NCBI RefSeq assembly: GCF_002096845.1
Contig: NZ_NCVK01000002.1
Location: forward strand, 1 to 60,125
Direction of reading: 5' to 3'
From: Streptococcus mitis
Lineage (GTDB): Bacteria > Bacillota > Bacilli > Lactobacillales > Streptococcaceae
Length of the DNA: 60,125 bases
Made by a program: the position numbers and the translations under genes. Of this stretch, positions 7,703 to 14,226 are shown in pieces (position 1 is the stretch's first letter; every line of letters starts with the position of its first letter). The notes beneath the pieces were generated by a model. It was not told the origin of the DNA, searched no databases, and saw nothing but the letters and a program-made list of their open reading frames with translations.

Positions 7703-9265
7703 TTATTCCCACTCTACTGTTGCAGGTGGTTTACTTGTAATATCATATACGATACGGTTAACGTGATCCACTTCGTTTACGATACGTACTGAGATTTTTT
7801 GAAGTACTTCCCATGGAATTTTGGCAAAATCAGCAGTCATACCATCGATAGAGGTGATAGCACGGATTGCAATCGTGTAGTCGTACGTACGACCGTCACC
7901 CATAACCCCAACTGAACGAACGCCTGTGTTAACAGTGAAGTATTGCCAGATATCGCGGTCAAGGCCAGCTTTGGCAATTTCTTCACGGAGGATAGCGTCT
8001 GATTCGCGAACTGTTTCAAGTTTTTCTTCAGTTATTTCACCCATGACACGGATCGCAAGTCCTGGTCCTGGGAATGGTTGGCGCCATACGATATGGTCTG
8101 GCATACCAAGCTCTGTACCAAGGGCACGAACTTCGTCTTTATAGAGAGTGTTGAGTGGTTCGATCAATTCAAATTGCATATCTTCTGGAAGACCACCCAC
8201 GTTGTGGTGTGACTTGATAGTTTGAGCTGTATCTGTACCAGACTCGATAACGTCTGTATATAAGGTACCTTGAGCAAGGAATTTCACATCTTTGAGCTTG
8301 CTTGCTTCGTCATCGAATACATACACAAACTCGTTACCGATGATTTTACGTTTTTGTTCAGGGTCAGAAACGCCAGCAAGTTTGTCAAGGAAACGTTTAG
8401 CAGCGTCTGCTTTGACGATATTCAAACCAAACTTACCACCAAGCATGTCCATAACTTGGTCCGCTTCTCCTTTACGAAGAAGACCGTGGTCTACGAAGAT
8501 ACAGATCAATTGATCGCCAATAGCCTTTTGGAGAAGAACTCCAACGACAGATGAGTCAACCCCACCTGAAAGGCCAAGAAGGACACGTTTATCACCGACG
8601 GTTTCACGGATTTTTTGAATCTGCATATCAATGAAGTTATCCATTGACCAGTCGCCTTTAGCTTTACAGATGTTAAGGGCAAAGTTACGAAGGATATCAT
8701 TTCCGTATACAGAATGGCGAACTTCTGGGTGGAATTGGATACCGTAAATGTGTTTATCTGGGTTTTCAATGGCTGCATATGGGCAGTCAGCTGATGTACC
8801 TGTACGAACAAAGTCAGAAGGAATTTCAGTAACTGCATCACCATGGCTCATCAATACAGTTTGTTCATCAGGTGTTGATTCAAAAAGCGCTGATGGTGTG
8901 TGAGTAAGAGTTGATTGACCGTATTCACGATTTCCAGCATCACCTGCAGGAACAACTTTTCCTCCAAGTTTATGGGTTAATAACTGCATACCGTAACAGA
9001 TTCCCAAAATTGGAATTCCAAGTTCGAAGATTTCTGGGTCAATATCAAATGAACCATCTTCGTATACAGAGTTTGGACCACCTGAAAGGATGATTCCTAC
9101 AGGATTGATTTCACGAACTTCAGCAGCTGAAATTTTATGGCTCTTTAGTTCTGAAAAAACACCAATCTCACGGATACGGCGTGAAATCAGCTGGTTGTAT
9201 TGGCTACCATAATCCAATACGATGATTTTTTCGACATCTTGCAAATCAGTTGAAATGTTGCTCAT
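7703..9265 (-). CDS. guaA: GMP synthase (glutamine-hydrolysing)
   Basis: This 520-residue enzyme converts XMP, ATP and glutamine to GMP in purine synthesis. The N-terminal class I glutamine amidotransferase domain contains GICYGMQL (nucleophile Cys) and the His-Glu of GIQFHPEV. The ATP-pyrophosphatase domain has the P-loop [10 protein letters not shown] near residue 230. The GMP-synthase C-terminal domain ends KPPATVEWE. Length is normal, with AAAGGAA upstream of ATG 9265. Its stop codon is the right attachment site of the element, so the 3' end is intact but its native terminator is now some 7.5 kb away. Confidence 0.98.
   Translation of the reverse strand: MSNISTDLQDVEKIIVLDYGSQYNQLISRRIREIGVFSELKSHKISAAEVREINPVGIILSGGPNSVYEDGSFDIDPEIFELGIPILGICYGMQLLTHKLGGKVVPAGDAGNREYGQSTLTHTPSALFESTPDEQTVLMSHGDAVTEIPSDFVRTGTSADCPYAAIENPDKHIYGIQFHPEVRHSVYGNDILRNFALNICKAKGDWSMDNFIDMQIQKIRETVGDKRVLLGLSGGVDSSVVGVLLQKAIGDQLICIFVDHGLLRKGEADQVMDMLGGKFGLNIVKADAAKRFLDKLAGVSDPEQKRKIIGNEFVYVFDDEASKLKDVKFLAQGTLYTDVIESGTDTAQTIKSHHNVGGLPEDMQFELIEPLNTLYKDEVRALGTELGMPDHIVWRQPFPGPGLAIRVMGEITEEKLETVRESDAILREEIAKAGLDRDIWQYFTVNTGVRSVGVMGDGRTYDYTIAIRAITSIDGMTADFAKIPWEVLQKISVRIVNEVDHVNRIVYDITSKPPATVEWE
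7704..7714 (-). other. Right attachment site inside the guaA stop region
   Basis: TATTCCCACTC matches the left copy at 239-249 with one mismatch and forms the last codons of guaA (E-W-E-stop). Integration therefore leaves the GMP synthase sequence unchanged while changing what lies downstream. Confidence 0.8.
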
Positions 9266-9333
9266 CTTTTTCCTTTCTCAAAAGAAATATCTTTTCCAAT
9301 ATTCTATCACAAATAAGGGCGAATTACCAACTA

Positions 9334-9438
9334 ATACTCAATGAAAATCAAAGAGCAAACTAGGAAGCTAGCCGCAGGCTGTACTTGAGTACGGTAAGGC
9401 GACGCTGACGTGGTTTGAATTTGATTTTCGAAGAGTAT
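9334..9438. repeat. BOX element, boxA-boxC type
   Basis: A 105-bp unit with ATACTC and GAGTAT ends. It contains the boxA core (GGCGACGCTGACG) and the boxC stretch (CTAGCCGCAGGCTG), with no boxB. It lies between guaA and gntR and is about 94% identical (six differences), in opposite orientation, to the copy at 10210-10314. Confidence 0.9.
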
Positions 9439-9511
9439 AAACAAGGCGAAGATTGACTTTTTCTAGTTTATTGAGGTACAATAGAGAAAAGATAGAAATG
9501 AAGTGAAAAAC

Positions 9512-10210
9512 ATGCTACCCGCTTATATGAAAATCCATGATCAGATTAAAAAGGATATTGACGAGCACCGTTGGGCCATTGGTGAGAGGTTGCCGAGTGA
9601 AAGAGATTTGGCTGAACAATTTGAGGTCAGTCGCATGACCCTCCGCCAAGCTGTATCTCTATTAGTCGAAGAAGGCGTTTTAGAGCGTCGTGTAGGAAGC
9701 GGCACCTTTGTTTCCAGTACTCGGGTACAAGAAAAGATGCGAGGGACAACCAGTTTTACTGAAATTGTTAAGTCCCAAGGCAAAATTCCCTCTAGTCAAC
9801 TCATTTCCTACAGAAAAACCATTCCCAATGAGCAGGAAGTTGCCAAGTTAGGAATTTCTCCAACCGAAAACATTATCCGAATGGAACGTGTTCGCTATGC
9901 CGACCAAGTTCCTCTGGTTTATGAAGTTGCTTCTATTCCTGAAAAATTCATTAAGGACTTTAAAAAAGAAGAAATCACCAGTCATTTCTTCCAAACCTTG
10001 CAAAAACATGGCTACCGTATTGGTAAATCACAGCAGACTATTTATGCTCGCCTCGCTAAAGAAAAAATTGCCCACTATTTGGAAGTTGAAAAAGGACATG
10101 CTATTCTTGGTTTAACTCAGGTTTCTTACCTAGAAGATGGTACTGCTTTTGAATACGTGAAAAGTCAGTATGTAGGCGAACGCTTTGAATTTTATCTTGA
10201 AAACAATTAA
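9512..10210 (+). CDS. GntR/HutC-family transcriptional regulator with UTRA domain
   Basis: A repressor-type protein of about 232 residues. An N-terminal winged helix (RLPSERDLAEQFEVSRMTLRQAVSLLVEEGVLERRVGSGTFV in outline) is followed by a UTRA ligand-binding domain from about residue 85. HutC-subfamily members sense sugars, sugar phosphates or amino-acid derivatives; the ligand cannot be read here. The ORF opens at GTG 9503, but ATG 9512 (MLPAYMKIHD) fits the family start better. It is divergent from guaA. Its stop codon abuts a BOX element, and a second, inverted BOX lies upstream. Confidence 0.85.
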   Translation: MLPAYMKIHDQIKKDIDEHRWAIGERLPSERDLAEQFEVSRMTLRQAVSLLVEEGVLERRVGSGTFVSSTRVQEKMRGTTSFTEIVKSQGKIPSSQLISYRKTIPNEQEVAKLGISPTENIIRMERVRYADQVPLVYEVASIPEKFIKDFKKEEITSHFFQTLQKHGYRIGKSQQTIYARLAKEKIAHYLEVEKGHAILGLTQVSYLEDGTAFEYVKSQYVGERFEFYLENN

Positions 10211-10314
10211 TACTCTTCGAAAATCAAATTCAAAACGTGTCAACGTCGCCTTGCCGTACTCAAGTACAGCCTGCGGCTAGTTTCCTAGTTTGCTCTTTGA
10301 TTTTCATTGAGTAT
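10210..10314. repeat. BOX element, boxA-boxC type, inverted relative to 9334-9438
   Basis: A 105-bp unit from ATACTCTTCG to TTGAGTAT. Its first base is the last base of the gntR stop codon (TAA followed by TACTC). It lacks boxB and matches the reverse complement of the copy at 9334-9438 with six differences. Confidence 0.9.
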
Positions 10315-10330
10315 AAAATACTACGCAAAA

Positions 10331-10360
10331 ACTCTCTGTCACGGACAAAGAGTCTTTTTT
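10331..10360. terminator. Terminator between convergent gntR and the EamA gene
   Basis: ACTCTCTGTC (10331-10340) pairs with GACAAAGAGT (10344-10353), with one mismatch and an ACG loop. A T run follows on the plus strand and an A run precedes it, so it can serve both convergent genes. Confidence 0.8.
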
Positions 10361-11255
10361 ATTTTTCTAAGAGTAAATCTTTCAAAGAAATCAGAGTTAC
10401 TGCAATTAAAATCATTGCCATGCCAAGAAAATCAATGGGATAAAATTGTTCATTCATGATTAGGAAGGCAAAGAAAACAGCCGAAATTGGCTCAATTGAA
10501 GCCAACAAACTTGACTTGACCGGCCCAATCAGACTGGCTCCTTTTAGAAAGGCTGTATAGGCAAAGACAGTCCCGATAAGGATAATACCTGCAAATGCAA
10601 GGAGAAAATCAAGACTAGTCGGTATATTGGTCTGTAGAACCCCTGTAAAAGGAAGGGCAACCAAACCTGCTATGACCATTCCCACACCAATGACCAAACT
10701 GCTCCCCCACTTCTTAATCAAGGTTATGGGCAAAATGATATACAGGGCGTAAGTCAGAGCAGAAAAGAGCCCCCAGAATAAGCCAGAAGGTGTCATGGAT
10801 AACTGGTCCAACTGCCCATGTGTTGCGATCAGGAAGGTTCCTCCGATGGCTAATATGATAGAAACAATCTCTCCCAGTGTCGGCGCCACCTTATCCTTGA
10901 TACAGCTATAAATCAAAATCCCGACAGGACAAACATACTGAAGCACCGTCGCGGTTCCTGCATTGGTTTCCTGAATAGCAGTTAGATAGGCAAATTGATT
11001 GAGGAAGAGGCCAATTAGAGCAAAAATGAGAAGAGACAGCAAACTCTTCTTATCCGTTAAAAAGGCCAGCATTTTATCCTTTGCAGTAGCATAAGCTAAG
11101 AGCATGAGAATTCCACCAGCGATTAAAAGACGCAAGTTGGTCAAAACCAGAGCCGAAATTCCGTGCGCCATCAGGTATTGGCCACTCGTTCCTGACAAGC
11201 CCCAAGCAATACCAGCCACAACTGTTAGTAAAGTCCCTTTTAAAATATTTGACAT
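10359..11255 (-). CDS. EamA/DMT-superfamily permease
   Basis: A 298-residue integral membrane protein with ten predicted helices in two EamA repeats (residues about 8-135 and 150-290; for example LTVVAGIAWGLSGTSGQYLM and GLFWGLFSALTYALYIILP). This superfamily exports amino acids, nucleobases or other metabolites, or drugs; the substrate is unknown. It follows the serine-hydrolase gene by 8 bases, within a cppA-hydrolase-permease operon on the minus strand. The stop codon lies in the terminator region around 10360. Confidence 0.85.
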   Translation of the reverse strand: MSNILKGTLLTVVAGIAWGLSGTSGQYLMAHGISALVLTNLRLLIAGGILMLLAYATAKDKMLAFLTDKKSLLSLLIFALIGLFLNQFAYLTAIQETNAGTATVLQYVCPVGILIYSCIKDKVAPTLGEIVSIILAIGGTFLIATHGQLDQLSMTPSGLFWGLFSALTYALYIILPITLIKKWGSSLVIGVGMVIAGLVALPFTGVLQTNIPTSLDFLLAFAGIILIGTVFAYTAFLKGASLIGPVKSSLLASIEPISAVFFAFLIMNEQFYPIDFLGMAMILIAVTLISLKDLLLEK

Positions 11256-11263
11256 GTCTCTCC

Positions 11264-12199
11264 TTACTCTTCTTTGCGAATCAAGTCCATCACTTGATTA
11301 CGGTCTAAAATCCATTGAGCCCTCTCATCCTTTTCATAGGTACGATTCGATAGGAAAATGGCCGCTTCTTGCTTCTGACGATTCCACATGATAAAGGTAC
11401 CTGTATAGCCCGTATGGTCTAGCCAATCTCCTTCCAAATTCCATGCCAAAGAACGTTCCTTGTCATCCAAAGGAGAAAAATTTTGACTTAAGTCTCTTGC
11501 AAAATCATCTGCTAAATAGTGTTCTAAAAAGATTTGTAAATCCTTTACAGTCGAAAACAAACCAGCACTACCAGCATGTCTACCCAGAAGGCGAGCCTTG
11601 GGATCATGTACCATACCTGCCTCTACACCTCTAACTGTTGGAACAGCAAGCTCAACAGGGCCAAACTTGGTTTCCTTCATTTCCCAAGGTTTCAAAACTT
11701 GTTCTTGTAAAATCACATCCAAGTCTTGATTAAAGATTCTTTCCAAAATAAAACCCAAAAGTAAAAAATGAACATCCGAATAAAGAAAGGCTGGCTGGCT
11801 TCGTCTGTTGAGATGAAACATAGCTTCCTTTAATTCAGAAGCTGCTAAAAGATCTCTATTGGGAATAAAAGGATCAAGATTTGTAGCGTGAGTTAAGAGC
11901 TGGCGAATAGTGATATCTGGATAATCACTTTCAGGTAAAAAATCGGTTACTGGTCTGTCAATATCTAATTGACCGTTTTCCCACAAGAAGGTAAAAACGG
12001 TGCCAACCCCAACAACCTTGCTGACACTAGCTAGGTCATAAACTAGTCCTGACTCAGTCTGCAAGCCATGCTCTGGGTCACTCTGACCTAAATAGAACTC
12101 CGTCCATTGATTGTCCTTAAAATACGCAAAAGAGGCTCCGGGATAAATCCCTGCCTCGATTTGTTCTTCTATTTTTTTAATAATCTGGGTCCACTTCAT
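11264..12199 (-). CDS. Beta-lactamase-like serine hydrolase (class C / PBP4* fold)
   Basis: A 311-residue protein with the active-site SxxK motif in LASVSKVVGVGT near residue 58, a Tyr-Ser-Asp second motif (LYSDVHFLLLG, near 145) and a third-motif HTG in LDHTGYTGTFI near 266. These mark the serine beta-lactamase/D-alanyl peptidase/EstB-esterase superfamily. No signal peptide is visible, so a cytoplasmic esterase or peptidase is more likely than antibiotic hydrolysis. It overlaps the end of cppA by 4 bases and precedes the EamA gene, indicating one operon. Confidence 0.82.
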   Translation of the reverse strand: MKWTQIIKKIEEQIEAGIYPGASFAYFKDNQWTEFYLGQSDPEHGLQTESGLVYDLASVSKVVGVGTVFTFLWENGQLDIDRPVTDFLPESDYPDITIRQLLTHATNLDPFIPNRDLLAASELKEAMFHLNRRSQPAFLYSDVHFLLLGFILERIFNQDLDVILQEQVLKPWEMKETKFGPVELAVPTVRGVEAGMVHDPKARLLGRHAGSAGLFSTVKDLQIFLEHYLADDFARDLSQNFSPLDDKERSLAWNLEGDWLDHTGYTGTFIMWNRQKQEAAIFLSNRTYEKDERAQWILDRNQVMDLIRKEE

Positions 12200-12933
12200 A
12201 CTTCTTCAAACCACAATTCAACATTATTTCTATCTTTTCCAAGGAAGAATTTTTCAGACTTAGGAATAAAATATTCAGTAGACTCAAATTTCTGGCGCAG
12301 ACTTGCTATATCTAGTTCATTGACCAAGAACTTAAGCATCGATAAGTCCCAAGTAATCGCATTGTCCACAGTCAGATCCTGCCCCTGAGCTGGAATAAAA
12401 TCAAGGGATTCTCCAACTTCAGATGGCTCCAAGAAACTATCAACATCAGTTGGGAGGTGTAATTCCATAGAAATTTCAAATTTACTTAAAGAAATTGACT
12501 CCAGATCTGTTTGAAATTCTGGCTTTTCTCCTACTTCTACTAAACTTTCTCTATCATCTTCCGCATGAATCAAAATCAAATCATCTTCTGGTGAGAAAAT
12601 TTCAAAAGCGTAGCCATTTTGACCTTTATATAATCGATGAATCGAATCTGTTTTAGCTAATAAGGCCTCGATTTCTAAGGGATTTTCCACCTTGACAATC
12701 AATCTAGCTAGTTTTTTTCTTCCCTCTACCTTACGAGTGCGCATACTTGGAGCTTCTTCTAAAACCAGCTTTTCTAGACCTGTTTGATCACCTAGTGACA
12801 GAAAGGCTGACTCTTCTAACAAGGCCTTCATGCCAAGGGTTTCAATATAAAATGTTTCATTTAATTTTCTATTATTAACTTTTAAAGTAGGAATAATCCG
12901 TACAATCTGATTTACATTCATAAATTCCTCCAA
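12196..12933 (-). CDS. cppA: CppA family protein (C3-degrading proteinase annotation)
   Basis: A 245-residue protein that I recognise as streptococcal CppA: MNVNQIVRIIPTLKVNNRKL, FYIETLGMKALLEE. It has a glyoxalase/VOC-like N-terminal domain and a CppA C-terminal domain. The family is annotated as degrading complement C3, although the fold resembles glyoxalases and no secretion signal is visible here, so the protease role should be treated with care. The ORF begins a few residues early (MEEFMNVNQ); ATG 12921 (MNVNQ), behind GGAGGAATTT, is the likely start. It is the first gene of the cppA-hydrolase-EamA operon. Confidence 0.88.
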   Translation of the reverse strand: MEEFMNVNQIVRIIPTLKVNNRKLNETFYIETLGMKALLEESAFLSLGDQTGLEKLVLEEAPSMRTRKVEGRKKLARLIVKVENPLEIEALLAKTDSIHRLYKGQNGYAFEIFSPEDDLILIHAEDDRESLVEVGEKPEFQTDLESISLSKFEISMELHLPTDVDSFLEPSEVGESLDFIPAQGQDLTVDNAITWDLSMLKFLVNELDIASLRQKFESTEYFIPKSEKFFLGKDRNNVELWFEEV

Positions 12934-13158
12934 CTCTTTTATTTTAAAGGATTTTAGAATTTTTTACAAGAAATTATGCTCAGATTTACCAATTTTCACC
13001 CCATTAATAATTTTTCTTCAAAAGGCTGACCTAAAACTCCATTTTTAGGAAAAAATAAAAAAGTCAAAAAGTAGATAGGATAAAACTGGAACTCTAATTA
13101 ATGGATTGATAAGAAATAATTGACTATCTTTGTTGATTTTTGATTACAGAGGAGTATT

Positions 13159-13192
13159 AGAAAGAAAAAGAACCAGCTCTTAGAACTGATTC
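13159..13192 (-). terminator. Terminator of the lectin-CDC remnant
   Basis: GAACCAGCTC (13170-13179) pairs with GAACTGATTC (13183-13192) around TTA, with one wobble and one mismatch. TTTTTCTTTC follows on the minus strand. The 276 bases between cppA and this gene hold nothing else I can name. Confidence 0.75.
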
Positions 13193-13209
13193 CTTTTACA
13201 AGTGAAAAA

Positions 13210-13911
13210 TTAGTTGTTTTCAACTTTTTCATCGTATTTTGGTCTGATTGTTGTACCTGAGTTAACAATGGTACGTTTTTGAACAAGAGGAAGGTCTGTA
13301 CGATTGTAAACTGTACGCCATGGTTCCCAAACAAGACCTGTTTTTTCTTGAATCTTCACGCGTATATTACGTACATTTCCTTTAAATTGAAGCTCCGTTT
13401 GGAAGCCAGCAGTTCTGTTCTGACCGTTATGCTCCCATTGACGTGAGCGAATGCTTTCAATTCCATCCTTATCATAAGTTACTTCATTTCCATCTTTGTC
13501 CAATAAAATAACATCAAAATTAGATAAACGATTTGCTACATCTCCATCTCCACGATTGTAAATACGAACAATTCCTACTGATTCTTCTTTCTCTAAATCT
13601 ACTTTCCACCAAGAATGATCTTGAAAATCTGTATGGGTAACAGAACGGTGGCTCCATGCGTTATCACGATTGCCGTCAACTGCTCTAGAAGCATCTCCTC
13701 CATAAGCAATTGAACTCTGACTCGCAGGTTTATGAGCAGCAATATTTTCACCAGCAACTGCAGCTACACTTGGCTCTGTCGCTTTTACTACATTTGATTG
13801 AAAAATTAGTCCAGAACCTAGTAAAAATGTTGCAATGGCAACGCCACATACTCCAACGCTACGTTTACGAATAGAAAAACGAAATCCTTTATCTTGTTTG
13901 TTTTGAGACAT
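13210..13911 (-). CDS. Secreted F-type lectin / CDC domain 4 fusion, probable lectinolysin deletion derivative
   Basis: A 233-residue protein. Residues 1-45 are a YSIRK-type signal peptide (FRFSIRKRSVGVCG). Residues 55-143 are a partial F-type (F5/8-like) fucose-lectin domain, with His93 and Arg120 in HX26R spacing followed by GDGDVANR. Residues about 144-233 match the C-terminus of cholesterol-dependent cytolysins: VTYDKDG, WEHNGQNRTAGF, KGNVRNIRVKI, the undecapeptide EKTGLVWEPWR at 189-199, then TDLPLV and a DEKVENN end. Lectinolysin of S. mitis has this lectin plus a whole CDC. Here pore-forming domains 1-3, the end of the lectin and the start of domain 4 are missing. The cholesterol-contact Thr-Leu pair is Thr-Ile (221-222). 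Promoter and terminator remain, so it may still be secreted. Confidence 0.85.
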   Translation of the reverse strand: MSQNKQDKGFRFSIRKRSVGVCGVAIATFLLGSGLIFQSNVVKATEPSVAAVAGENIAAHKPASQSSIAYGGDASRAVDGNRDNAWSHRSVTHTDFQDHSWWKVDLEKEESVGIVRIYNRGDGDVANRLSNFDVILLDKDGNEVTYDKDGIESIRSRQWEHNGQNRTAGFQTELQFKGNVRNIRVKIQEKTGLVWEPWRTVYNRTDLPLVQKRTIVNSGTTIRPKYDEKVENN

Positions 13912-14226
13912 ACAAAACTCCTTTTATATTTGAATAAACTATTTATAGAACGCGCTTTCTTTAAACAACAAAAGTATAACATAAAAATATTATAGATGCA
14001 ATTGTTTTCTTAAAAATTATTATTTTTTATTAGGAAAACTTGTATAGTTGCTCATATGTTACTAATTTCACATTCAAATCGATAGCGGTCTATACCAATG
14101 AAAGCAGGCCTAAGTCCCTATCAGTTGGGAATCAGCACTGTTCGTTTTTTGTATATATAATCAAACTCAAGTCTTAAATCTATGGCTTAACAAATTTCTC
14201 AATGAAAAGCTTTTCATTGTTTTTTA
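13912..14226. other. Intergenic region between parC and the lectin-CDC remnant
   Basis: It holds the promoter above and, next to the parC stop, a perfect 20-bp palindrome at 14200-14219 (CAATGAAAAG / CTTTTCATTG) followed by a T run on the plus strand. No coding capacity is convincing in between. Confidence 0.6.
13973..14001 (-). promoter_or_regulatory. Promoter of the lectin-CDC remnant
   Basis: On the minus strand TTGCAT (14001-13996), a 17-bp spacer and TATACT (13978-13973) form a good sigma-A promoter about 60 bases before the start codon, which is preceded by AAAGGAG. Confidence 0.7.

Larger units (their letters stand above)
239..7714. mobile_element. Integrative (probably mobilizable) element in the 3' end of guaA
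   Basis: The element runs between two copies of the guaA 3' end. On the minus strand both copies read Glu-Trp-Glu-stop, as GAGTGGGAGTAG at 249-238 and GAGTGGGAATAA at 7714-7703. It encodes a tyrosine integrase, a DUF3173 protein, an HUH Rep/relaxase-like protein and an FtsK/TcpA-like ATPase, then an XRE regulator and three unknown proteins. There is no type IV secretion module, so self-transfer looks unlikely. An integrative mobilizable element, or a rolling-circle-replicating island moved by a helper, fits best. It is visibly more AT-rich than the flanking housekeeping genes. Streptococcal elements commonly use the guaA 3' end. Whether it still excises is unknown. Confidence 0.88.

Noticed and set aside
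8270..8554. Several open frames antisense to guaA, parC, parE, deoA and metG
   Set aside because: They mirror conserved coding sequence on the other strand and show no ribosome sites or family resemblance.
9334..9438. RUP or IS630-derived repeat identity for the ATACTC...GAGTAT units
   Set aside because: The internal sequence contains the boxA core used to define BOX elements (GGCGACGCTGACG), with boxB present only in the longer copies; BOX is the better name.
13098..13334. 78-residue frame overlapping the lectin-CDC remnant on the same strand
   Set aside because: Out of frame with the recognised CDC sequence and made of its shifted codons; the terminator at 13170-13192 interrupts it.
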